Shown one piece after another: positions 1 through 5,660 of a stretch of 6,576 nucleotides of DNA. The position numbers and the translations under genes are program-made. Where the stretch lies: positions 1-6,576 of the forward strand of contig JAFALP010000423.1 of NCBI GenBank assembly GCA_019234175.1, written 5' to 3'. The notes beneath the pieces were generated by a model, which worked only from the letters and a program-made list of their open reading frames with translations, did not search any database and was not told the origin of the DNA. How positions within the stretch are numbered: position 1 is the first letter of the stretch; every line of letters starts with the position of its first letter. Source of the DNA: Actinomycetota bacterium (GTDB taxonomy: Bacteria > Actinomycetota > Thermoleophilia > Gaiellales > Gaiellaceae).

Positions 1-550
1 CGGCGACGTCACCGTCGAGGGCGCGCGGCCGCGGGACCTCATCTCGATCAAGCCGGCGTTCGAGCGGCTCGGCGTGCGCATGGAGATCGGCGACACGAGT
101 GTGCACGTCCCCTCGCGCCAGCAGCTCGTCGTCCGGGACGACCTCGGCGGGATGATCCCGAAGATCGAGGACGGCCCGTGGCCCGCGTTCCCGTCCGACC
201 TGACCTCGATCGCGATCACGGTGGCGACGCAGGCGTTCGGCACCGTGCTCATGTTCGAGAAGATGTTCGAGAACCGCCTGTTCTTCACCGACAAGCTCAT
301 CTCGATGGGCGCGCGCATCATCCTGTGCGACCCGCATCGCGCCGTCGTCACCGGCCCGACGCCGCTCGTCGGGCAGCGGATGGAGAGCCCCGACATCCGC
401 GCCGGCATGGCGATGCTCCTCGCGTCGCTCTGCGCCGAGGGACGCTCGACGATCGGTGCCATCCACCAGATCGACAAGGGCTACGAGCGCATCGACGAGC
501 GCCTGCGCGCGCTCGGCGCGTCGATCGAGCGCGTCGAAGCGACTAGCTGA
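1..550 (+). CDS. murA: UDP-N-acetylglucosamine 1-carboxyvinyltransferase (MurA), C-terminal part
   Basis: This is the last 182 residues of MurA, the cytosolic enzyme that transfers enolpyruvate from PEP to UDP-GlcNAc in the first committed step of peptidoglycan synthesis. The 5' part, with the catalytic Cys loop, lies outside the window; full-length MurA is about 420 residues. The frame begins at base 2 and ends with TGA at 548-550. Visible family landmarks, in order, are PAFPSDL (counterpart of the catalytic Asp305 region of E. coli MurA), FENRLFF (Arg331 region), SPDIRAG (Asp369/Arg371 region) and DKGYERIDERLRALGA near the C-terminus (Arg397 region). The wording around these motifs, such as DGPWPAFPSDLTS and VLMFEKMFENR, differs from the E. 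coli-type enzyme but keeps the key residues, so it looks functional. AroA is the related alternative, but the IDKGYERIDERL ending is MurA-specific. The 3' end overlaps the convergent protease gene by 8 bp. Confidence 0.93.
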   Translation, partial: GDVTVEGARPRDLISIKPAFERLGVRMEIGDTSVHVPSRQQLVVRDDLGGMIPKIEDGPWPAFPSDLTSIAITVATQAFGTVLMFEKMFENRLFFTDKLISMGARIILCDPHRAVVTGPTPLVGQRMESPDIRAGMAMLLASLCAEGRSTIGAIHQIDKGYERIDERLRALGASIERVEATS

Positions 551-1493
551 TCGTCGACGCGAGCGTCACCGCCGCGTCCACGTCGACGACGCCGTAGCCG
601 AGCTGCGGCGTCCACACGCCTTCGCCCGACGCGGTCTCCTCGAGGATGGCCGCGACTTCCCGCGCCGTGAGCCGTGGATTGGCGGCCCACACGAGCGCCG
701 CCGCGCCCGACACCTCCGCCGCCGCGAACGACGTCCCGCTGCCGGTCCCGTACGTCCCCTCGGGCAGCGCGCCGTAGACGTTCACGCCGGGCGCGGCGAG
801 CGAGATCCACGAGCCGGTCCCCGAGAACGACGCGCGCGCGTTCCCGTCCGATGCCGCCACCACGAGGCCGCGGCCGGGAGCGCCGAACGAGCCGACGGGC
901 TGCAGCAGCGCCGCCGGATACTCGACCGGGTTCCCTGCCCCGTGGTCGTTGCCGGCGGCCGCGACGACGAGGAGACCGTGGTCGACCGCGAATCGGATGG
1001 CGCTGCGCTCGGTCGCGGACGTCGTCGCGCCGCCGATGCTGAGGTTGAGGATGCGCGCGCCGTGCGTGACCGCGTAGTGGATCGCAGCCGACTCGGAGGC
1101 GTCGGTGAACGCGCCGCTCGAGCTGCCCGCCTTGATGACGAGCAGGCGGGCGTGCCCGCCGTACGCCGCCGCGAGCGACGCGACGAACGTGCCGTGCCCG
1201 TTCCGGTCCCGGACGTTCCTCGTGTGCGTGAGCACGTCGTAGCCGACCGGGCGCCGGGAGGCGATGACCGGGACGCGGAGGTCGGCGCCCGTGTCCACGA
1301 CGGCGATCTCGACGCGGGCCGACGCGGTGAGGACGGCGGCCGGGACGCTCGCCTCGCCGACCGCCCGAAGCTGCCACGTGCCGGCACTGCCGGAACCGGC
1401 CGCCGAGACGACGGCCACGAGAGCTGCCGCGGCGCGAAGCACGGTTCGACGGTACGGCCGATCGCCGCCACGGGCATCGGCCGCCCGGCCCAT
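543..1493 (-). CDS. Secreted subtilisin-like (S8 family) serine protease
   Basis: A 316-residue subtilase with the full triad: Asp67 in IAVVDTGAD, His100 in NGHGTFVAS and Ser255 in GSGTSFAAA. Asn182 in VVAAAGND is the oxyanion-hole Asn. Residues about 14-38 form an export signal: YRRTVLR followed by an Ala/Val-rich stretch ending in Ser/Gly/Ala. The two Arg and the Leu recall a relaxed Tat motif, but Sec export is equally possible. The catalytic domain starts almost at once (WQLRAVGEASVPAA, about 40-53), leaving no room for the usual I9 inhibitor prodomain. No C-terminal anchor is seen. The usual Pro after the catalytic Ser (GTSxAAP) is Ala here. ATG at 1493 was taken as the start; GTG at 1442 is an alternative that would remove the Arg pair. 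The gene is divergent from the HisB-like gene and convergent with murA. Substrate is unknown. Confidence 0.9.
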   Translation of the reverse strand: MGRAADARGGDRPYRRTVLRAAAALVAVVSAAGSGSAGTWQLRAVGEASVPAAVLTASARVEIAVVDTGADLRVPVIASRRPVGYDVLTHTRNVRDRNGHGTFVASLAAAYGGHARLLVIKAGSSSGAFTDASESAAIHYAVTHGARILNLSIGGATTSATERSAIRFAVDHGLLVVAAAGNDHGAGNPVEYPAALLQPVGSFGAPGRGLVVAASDGNARASFSGTGSWISLAAPGVNVYGALPEGTYGTGSGTSFAAAEVSGAAALVWAANPRLTAREVAAILEETASGEGVWTPQLGYGVVDVDAAVTLASTIS

Positions 1494-1511
1494 CTTGCCG
1501 TCGCGGTGGAC

Positions 1512-1518
1512 CTAGTAC
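1512..1518. promoter_or_regulatory. Candidate divergent -10 region (TA-rich island)
   Basis: The 35 bp between the two divergent starts contains one TA-rich island, CTAGTAC. On the plus strand TAGTAC (1513-1518) ends 10 nt before the ATG at 1529, which has no Shine-Dalgarno sequence; this spacing would give a leaderless or nearly leaderless mRNA. On the minus strand TACTAG (1517-1512) ends 18 nt before the ATG at 1493. Each matches TATAAT at only three of six positions and no convincing -35 box is visible, so this rests on position and composition. Confidence 0.35.
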
Positions 1519-1528
1519 TCTCGCCGCG

Positions 1529-2062
1529 ATGAACGCGAGCGAGCCCGCATCCGGGCGGAGCGGGATCCGCGTCGATCCGCATGGCAGCGGCGCGACGAAT
1601 GTCGAGACCGGCCTCCCGGTCCTCGACAGCCTCCTCGAGCGGCTCGCCGAGTACGCGTCCTTCGACCTCGCACTCGAGGTGGAGCCAGGCGGGGCGGAGG
1701 CCGAGGTGGCCGAGGCGGGCAGCGCGCTCGGGCGCGCCCTCGCCGGCCTGCTGCGCGCGGCCGATGCGCGCGGCTACGGCTCGGCGTCGATGACGTCGGC
1801 CGAGGCACTCGCGAGCGTCGTCCTCGAGGCGTCGGACACGCCGCTTCTCGTCTCCAACGTCGATCTCACCGAGGCGCGCATCGGCGGCCTCGGAACCGAT
1901 GTCGCCCGCCGCTTCCTCGAGCGCTTCGCCGACGGGGCCGGCGTCACGCTGCACGTGCGCCTGCTCAACGGCACCGACTCGCAGCACGTCCTCGAGGCGA
2001 TCTTCAAGGCGCTCGGCGTCGCACTTGCCCAAGCGTGTTCCGAGAAAGGAGCCGATCGTTGA
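1529..2062 (+). CDS. HisB-fold protein (imidazoleglycerol-phosphate dehydratase paralogue) lacking most metal ligands
   Basis: A 177-residue protein that follows the HisB scaffold end to end: ETGLPVLDSLLERLAEYASF (family: TGIGFLDHMLEQLARHGLF), SALGRALAGLL, SAEALASVVLEASDTPLLV (family: MDEALARVALDLSGRPYLV), FADGAGVTLHVRL and GTDSQHVLEAIFKAL (family: GxNxHHxxEAxFKA). The catalytic metal ligands are mostly gone. DHML is DSLL (Ser34). The family HHTVED motif is replaced by EAEVAE (57-62). The second HH is QH (Gln152, His153, with Glu156 kept). The phosphate-binding RFG is GYG (82-84). It is therefore unlikely to dehydrate imidazoleglycerol phosphate, and hisB should not be assigned. It may be a structural, ligand-binding or differently acting paralogue. 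ATG 1529 fits where homology begins (about residue 13). Its TGA overlaps the TTG start of ridA, implying coupled translation. The fold assignment is strong; the function is unknown. Confidence 0.8.
   Translation: MNASEPASGRSGIRVDPHGSGATNVETGLPVLDSLLERLAEYASFDLALEVEPGGAEAEVAEAGSALGRALAGLLRAADARGYGSASMTSAEALASVVLEASDTPLLVSNVDLTEARIGGLGTDVARRFLERFADGAGVTLHVRLLNGTDSQHVLEAIFKALGVALAQACSEKGADR
2045..2051 (+). promoter_or_regulatory. Ribosome binding site that fixes the TTG start of ridA
   Basis: AAAGGAG lies 7 nt upstream of TTG at 2059. This is the strongest Shine-Dalgarno sequence near ridA and decides against the in-frame ATG at 2035, which would add eight residues not expected in the family. 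Confidence 0.75.
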
Positions 2063-2448
2063 CCGACAAGTTCGTCGTCCGCACCGAAGCCGCGCCCGCG
2101 CCGTTCCAGGGCGCGCCGTACTCCCAGGCGATCATCACCGGCGGGTTCGTGTTCGTCTCCGGGCAGCTCGCGCTGAAGCCGGGCGACAAGGAATTGAGCG
2201 GCGGCACCATCGAGGAACAGACCGAGCAGACGTTTGCGAACTTGCGCGCGATCCTCGAGGAGGCCGGCACCGGGCTCGACCGGCTGGTGAAGACGACCGT
2301 CTTCCTGCAGAACCTCGACGACTTCCAGGGAATGAACAGCGTGTACGCGAAGCACGTCGGCGACACGCCGCCGGCCCGCTCGACCGTCGAGGTCGCGCGG
2401 CTGCCGTCCGGCGCGCTGGTCGAGATCGAAGCGATCGCCGCGGTGTGA
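2059..2448 (+). CDS. ridA: RidA family enamine/imine deaminase
   Basis: A 129-residue RidA (YjgF/YER057c/UK114) protein, the usual family length of about 128. Family members are small cytosolic trimers that hydrolyse reactive enamine/imine intermediates released by PLP enzymes such as threonine dehydratase, protecting other PLP enzymes. Landmarks are APYSQAI (19-25), VFVSGQLAL (31-39), TFANLRAILEEAG (58-70) and PPARSTVEVARLP (104-116). Arg107 corresponds to the catalytic-site Arg105 of characterised RidA proteins, and Glu122 in VEIEAIA to Glu120, so the deaminase-type pocket looks intact. TTG at 2059 is preferred over ATG at 2035 because it follows AAAGGAG at 7 nt and gives the normal length. 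The TTG shares TTGA with the stop of the HisB-like gene, and the ridA stop overlaps the GTG start of the CCA gene. A YggS homologue, also concerned with PLP, lies two genes downstream. Confidence 0.93.
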   Translation: MTDKFVVRTEAAPAPFQGAPYSQAIITGGFVFVSGQLALKPGDKELSGGTIEEQTEQTFANLRAILEEAGTGLDRLVKTTVFLQNLDDFQGMNSVYAKHVGDTPPARSTVEVARLPSGALVEIEAIAAV

Positions 2449-3737
2449 TCCGAGAGATCGAGGACTACGTCCGCGCGCTCGACCTCGACGCGTACCTCGT
2501 CGGCGGCGCGGTGCGCGACGAGCTGCTCGGACTCGACTCGAAGGACGCCGACTTCCTCGTCCCCGGCGTCGACACGGAAACGCTGCGCGGCCGGCTCGCA
2601 CCGCACGGGCGCGTCGAGGACCTCGTCGTCGCCGAGCGCCTCGTCGGCATCCGTCTTCACCCGCGCGACAAGACCGTGCGCGCGGCCGCACCCGCCGGCA
2701 TCGAGTTCGCCCCGCCGCGCAAGGAGGTGAGCACGGGGCCGGGCCGGCACGACTTCGAGATCGTCGCCGACCCCGCGCTCTCGGTCGAGGACGACATGCG
2801 CCGCCGCGACTTCACCGTGAACGCGATGGCGCGACGTCTTTCGGACGGCGAGATCGTCGATCCGCTCGACGGGCGCTCGGACCTCGAGTGGGGCGTCCTG
2901 CGCGCGGTCTCCGACACGAGCTTCGCGGAGGATCCGCTGCGCATCGTCCGCGGGCTCCGGTTCGTGTCGCAGCTCGGGTTCGCGTTCGAGGGCCGCACGC
3001 TCGACCAGATGCGCGAAGACGCGCCTGCGGTGACGCTTCTCTCGGGCGAGCGCGTCTCCGAGGAGCTGTCGAAGCTGCTGCGCGGCACGCGTCCGGAGGC
3101 GGCGCTGCTCCTCGCGCGCGACACCGGCGTGCTCGTGCAGCTCGTGCCGCAGTTCGCAGCCGTGCCCGAATACCTCTCCGACCACATCTTCGCCGTCGTC
3201 CAGGCCTCCGCCGACGCCGGCGACGATCTCGCCGTCCGTCTCGCCGCGCTCTTCCACGACGTCGGCAAGCCGATCGACCCGGATCCGCTCGGCCACGCCC
3301 GCGTCGGCGCCGAGATCGCCGGCGAGACGCTCGTCCGCCTTCGCTTCCCCGCTCGGCTGACGTCGTCCGTCGTCGCCATCGTCGCGGCCCATCCGTACCG
3401 CGAGGAGAGTCGGCCGCGCACGCCGGCCGAGGTCCGGCGCTTCCTCATGGTGCACGGCGACGACCTCGCGTTCCAGCTCGTGGCGATGCGCCTCGCCGAC
3501 CTGCGCGCGAAGGACCGCGACACGAGCGGCCTCGAGGAGCTGCGCGCGTCTCTCGAGCGCGAGCTGTCGAGCCCGCACCGGCTGAGCGACCTGGCCATCG
3601 GCGGCGACGACCTCATCGCCGCAGGCTTCGTCGAGGGGCCTGCCGTCGGGGAGGCCTTGCAGCGCCTCCTCGAGGCAGTCGTCGACGATCCGTCGCTCAA
3701 CACGCGTGCGGATCTGCTCGCGCGGGTGCAAAGCTGA
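2445..3737 (+). CDS. cca: CCA-adding enzyme (class II tRNA nucleotidyltransferase) with HD domain
   Basis: A 430-residue protein that probably adds or repairs the 3' CCA of tRNA. The N-terminal nucleotidyltransferase domain has YLVGGAVRDELLG (17-29) and the metal-binding DAD (Asp34, Asp36). Class II signatures follow: GIEFAPPRKE (85-94), EDDMRRRDFTVNAMA (115-129), the nucleotide-selecting EDPLR (162-166) and IVRGLRF (167-173). A C-terminal HD domain contains LFHDVGKP (His271-Asp272), with His247 and His284 as likely further ligands; in E. coli the equivalent domain has phosphohydrolase activity. Poly(A) polymerases share the head domain, but EDPLR and the HD arrangement favour a tRNA nucleotidyltransferase. 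GTG at 2445 is chosen because it overlaps the ridA stop as GTGA and places the GG-x-VRD motif at the family's usual distance from the start; no strong Shine-Dalgarno sequence is seen, consistent with coupled translation. pgeF starts 4 bp after the stop. Confidence 0.88.
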   Translation: MIREIEDYVRALDLDAYLVGGAVRDELLGLDSKDADFLVPGVDTETLRGRLAPHGRVEDLVVAERLVGIRLHPRDKTVRAAAPAGIEFAPPRKEVSTGPGRHDFEIVADPALSVEDDMRRRDFTVNAMARRLSDGEIVDPLDGRSDLEWGVLRAVSDTSFAEDPLRIVRGLRFVSQLGFAFEGRTLDQMREDAPAVTLLSGERVSEELSKLLRGTRPEAALLLARDTGVLVQLVPQFAAVPEYLSDHIFAVVQASADAGDDLAVRLAALFHDVGKPIDPDPLGHARVGAEIAGETLVRLRFPARLTSSVVAIVAAHPYREESRPRTPAEVRRFLMVHGDDLAFQLVAMRLADLRAKDRDTSGLEELRASLERELSSPHRLSDLAIGGDDLIAAGFVEGPAVGEALQRLLEAVVDDPSLNTRADLLARVQS

Positions 3738-3741
3738 TCGG

Positions 3742-4473
3742 ATGGCCGCTGTCGACCTGATCGACTGGGACGCGCCGGGCCCGTATCGCGTCGCCTTCTC
3801 GACACGCGCCGGCGGCGTGAGCGAGGGCTCGTTCGCATCGCTCAACCTCGGCATCCGCACCGAGGACGATCCCGCCGCCGTGGTCGAGAACCGCCGGCGC
3901 CTGTGCGAGGCCGTCGACGCCGATCCCGACGGCGCGACGATGGCGTGGCAGCGCCATGGTGCGACGGTCACACGCGCGCGCCCGCGCGGGATCGTCACGC
4001 CCGGCACGGTGTACGAGCACTGCGACGGGCTGTGGAGCGACGAGCCCGGCCGCGCCATGCTCCTCATCACCGCCGACTGCGTCCCGGTCGCGATCGTCCG
4101 CCGCGGCGGGCCGCCCGCCGCCGCGATCCTCCACGTCGGCTGGCGCGGCCTCCTCGCCGGCATCGTCGGCGAAGGCGTCGCCGCGCTCGGACCGGGCTCG
4201 ATGTCGGCGGTGATCGGGCCCTCGATCGGGCCGTGCTGCTACGAGGTGGGGGAGGAGGTCGCGGATCCGGCGCGCGAGGCATTCGGAGACGACGTCATGC
4301 ACGGACGCAACCTCGACCTCTGGACCTCCGTCGAGCGTGCGCTCCGTGCCGCCGGCTGCGACGACGTCATGCGGCTCGACACGTGCACGTCGTGCAACGG
4401 GGACGCGTTCTTCTCCCATCGCCGTGACGAGGGGCGGACCGGGCGCCAGGGAGTGATCGCGTATGTCACCTGA
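3742..4473 (+). CDS. pgeF: Peptidoglycan editing factor PgeF / multicopper-type polyphenol oxidase (YfiH/YlmD)
   Basis: A 243-residue member of the YfiH/YlmD (DUF152) family. E. coli PgeF keeps L-Ser from replacing L-Ala in peptidoglycan precursors; other members have purine nucleoside phosphorylase-type activity, and the older 'laccase' label is doubtful. The three metal ligands are visible: His72 in QRHGATV, Cys113 in TADCVPV and His131 in HVGWRG (E. coli His71, Cys107, His124). Other signatures are FSTRAGGVS (19-27), GPSIGPCCYEVG (159-170) and, near the C-terminus, DTCTSCNGDAFFSHRRD followed by TGRQG. All catalytic landmarks are intact. ATG 3742 is chosen because it follows the CCA gene stop by 4 bp and fits the family N-terminus; no Shine-Dalgarno sequence is seen, so translation probably depends on coupling. 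Its end overlaps yggS by 11 bp. Its place ahead of yggS and sepF is the classical ylm order and supports a cell-wall role. Confidence 0.92.
   Translation: MAAVDLIDWDAPGPYRVAFSTRAGGVSEGSFASLNLGIRTEDDPAAVVENRRRLCEAVDADPDGATMAWQRHGATVTRARPRGIVTPGTVYEHCDGLWSDEPGRAMLLITADCVPVAIVRRGGPPAAAILHVGWRGLLAGIVGEGVAALGPGSMSAVIGPSIGPCCYEVGEEVADPAREAFGDDVMHGRNLDLWTSVERALRAAGCDDVMRLDTCTSCNGDAFFSHRRDEGRTGRQGVIAYVT
4448..4453 (+). promoter_or_regulatory. Ribosome binding site for yggS inside pgeF
   Basis: AGGGAG lies 9 nt before the ATG at 4463, within the last codons of pgeF. It supports this start, and hence the 11 bp pgeF/yggS overlap and the short N-terminus of the YggS protein. Confidence 0.6.
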
Positions 4474-5056
4474 TGCGATACGCGAGCGGTACGAACGCAT
4501 CGTCGACGAGGTCGGTCCGAGCGTCACCGTCGTCGCCGCCACCAAGTACATCCGCCTCGAGGACATGGCCGCGTTGGCCGAGGCAGGCATCCCCGTCGTC
4601 GGCGAGAACCGCGCGCAGGACCTGGAGGCGAAGCATGCGCGCTACGGCGACGCGTTCCGCTGGCACTTCATCGGGCACCTCCAGAGCCGCAAGGCGAAGA
4701 TCGTGAACGAGACGTGCGAGCTGTGTCATTCGCTCGACTCCGAGTCGGCGGCGAAGCGCCTGACGATCCCGGCCCTGATCGAGGTGAACCTCTCCCGCGA
4801 GGAGAGCAAGTCCGGGGTCGTGCCGGAGCAGCTCGAGGACCTGCTCGCCGCCTACCCGGACGTGCGGGGCCTCATGACGATGCCGCCTGCCACCGGCGAC
4901 CCGGAGGCCTCGCGCCCGTACTTTCGCGAGCTCCGCCGGCTCGCCGACGCGCTCGGCCTCGCGGAGCTGTCCATGGGCACGAGCCAGGACTACCGGGTCG
5001 CCGCCGAGGAGGGCGCGACGCTCGTGCGGGTGGGTGCAATCCTCTGGCCGGGGTAA
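4463..5056 (+). CDS. yggS: YggS/YlmE (PROSC) family pyridoxal-phosphate homeostasis protein, compact form
   Basis: A 197-residue member of the family of PLP-binding TIM-barrel proteins (YggS, YlmE, human PLPBP) that buffer PLP and have no proven enzymatic reaction. Lys28 in VAATKY is the expected Schiff-base lysine. Other signatures are VVGENRAQDL (38-47), WHFIGHLQSRK, VNLSREESKSGV, GLMTMPP and SMGTSQDY followed by GATLVRVGAILWPG, which holds the PLP-phosphate-binding region. It is about 30 residues shorter than E. coli or B. subtilis members. The N-terminal helix is abbreviated, and the segment between HSLDS and LIEVN is roughly 10 residues shorter than usual. The normally conserved SMGMS is SMGTS. 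No frameshift is visible and the core motifs are in frame, so it is probably functional. Its TAA falls within the candidate -10 box for sepF. Confidence 0.9.
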   Translation: MSPDAIRERYERIVDEVGPSVTVVAATKYIRLEDMAALAEAGIPVVGENRAQDLEAKHARYGDAFRWHFIGHLQSRKAKIVNETCELCHSLDSESAAKRLTIPALIEVNLSREESKSGVVPEQLEDLLAAYPDVRGLMTMPPATGDPEASRPYFRELRRLADALGLAELSMGTSQDYRVAAEEGATLVRVGAILWPG

Positions 5057-5059
5057 GAT
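5054..5059 (+). promoter_or_regulatory. Candidate -10 box for leaderless sepF transcript
   Basis: TAAGAT, whose first three bases are the yggS stop codon, matches TATAAT at four positions and the actinobacterial TANNNT pattern. It ends 10 nt before the sepF ATG at 5070. That start has no well-placed Shine-Dalgarno sequence, so transcription could begin at or next to the ATG. No clear -35 box is visible 17-18 nt upstream. Confidence 0.4.
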
Positions 5060-5069
5060 CGGCCCAACC

Positions 5070-5627
5070 ATGGCCTTCGCGGACGTCTGGAACCGGACCC
5101 TCGTCTACTTCGGCATCGCCGAGGAGGAGGACTGGGACGAGGACGGCTACGTCACCGACGAGGAGCTCCAGCGCGCCTACGCCGAGCGGCCGAACGTCCG
5201 CCGGCTCCCGCAGCGGCGCGGCCGCCGCGAGGAGTACGACGACTGGACCGACCCGGAGACGGCGGCGAACGCGCGCACGAGCATCCTCCGGCCGCAGGCG
5301 GAGCCGCGGCGGCTGCGCGGCGTCGAGAGCGTGCCCGGCCCGAGCGCCGTGCGCGTCCACCTGGTCCTGCCGCGGAGCTTCAACGACGCGCAACAGATCG
5401 CCGACCGCTTCAAGGACGGCATGCCGGTGATCCTCAACCTGCAGGGCTCCGACCAGGAGCTCGCGAAGCGGCTCATCGACTTCGGCAGCGGTCTCACCTA
5501 TGCACTGGACGGCGGCATGCAGCGCGTCGCCGACAAGGTGTTCCTCCTCACCCCCCGCAATGTCGAAGTGTCCGCCGAGGAACGCGCCCGCATGCTCGAG
5601 CGCGGCGGCTTCTTCAACCAGGCGTAG
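5070..5627 (+). CDS. sepF: Cell division protein SepF
   Basis: A 185-residue SepF, the cytosolic protein that binds the membrane and FtsZ, anchoring and shaping the Z ring; in actinobacteria, which mostly lack FtsA, it is the main FtsZ anchor. Residues 1-16 (FADVWNRTLVYFG) form the amphipathic membrane-targeting helix. Residues about 18-85 are an acidic then Arg-rich, low-complexity linker. Residues about 88-168 are the SepF core: VRVHLVLPRSFNDAQQIAD (94-112), VILNLQGSDQELAKRLIDF (120-138), SGLTYALDGGM (140-150, the dimer-interface glycine region) and VFLLTPRNVEVS (157-168). A short tail to 185 follows. ATG 5070 gives the expected N-terminal helix; the frame stays open upstream but inside yggS, without homology. 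It lies 13 bp after yggS and 33 bp before yggT. A candidate promoter at 5054-5059 could give it separate expression from the upstream genes. Confidence 0.95.
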   Translation: MAFADVWNRTLVYFGIAEEEDWDEDGYVTDEELQRAYAERPNVRRLPQRRGRREEYDDWTDPETAANARTSILRPQAEPRRLRGVESVPGPSAVRVHLVLPRSFNDAQQIADRFKDGMPVILNLQGSDQELAKRLIDFGSGLTYALDGGMQRVADKVFLLTPRNVEVSAEERARMLERGGFFNQA

Positions 5628-5660
5628 GAGAACGGCCCGGGAGGGCGAACGCGGGTTCGA

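Noticed and set aside
456..1532. Long open frames on the plus strand opposite the protease gene (for example 456-1532)
   Set aside because: The translation is Arg/Ala/Asp-rich with no family motif, while the minus strand carries a full subtilase triad. Long antisense frames are expected in very GC-rich coding DNA.
1529..2062. Calling the gene a functional hisB
   Set aside because: The overall fold matches, but the HHxxED motif and one His of the second motif are absent, so the dehydratase function is not supported.
1899..2444. N-terminal extension of the CCA enzyme back to 1899
   Set aside because: The frame stays open upstream, but it runs inside the HisB-like and ridA genes and has no homology. 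The nucleotidyltransferase motif begins soon after the GTG at 2445.
2004..4163. Very long minus-strand open frame opposite ridA, cca and pgeF
   Set aside because: It has low-complexity Arg/Ala/Val composition and no recognisable domain, and the plus strand carries three well-supported genes over the same bases. It is a shadow frame.
3742..4473. Laccase/multicopper oxidase function for the YfiH-family protein
   Set aside because: There is no cupredoxin architecture and none of the multicopper oxidase copper motifs. The family label is historical, and the His/Cys/His site and gene order fit PgeF.
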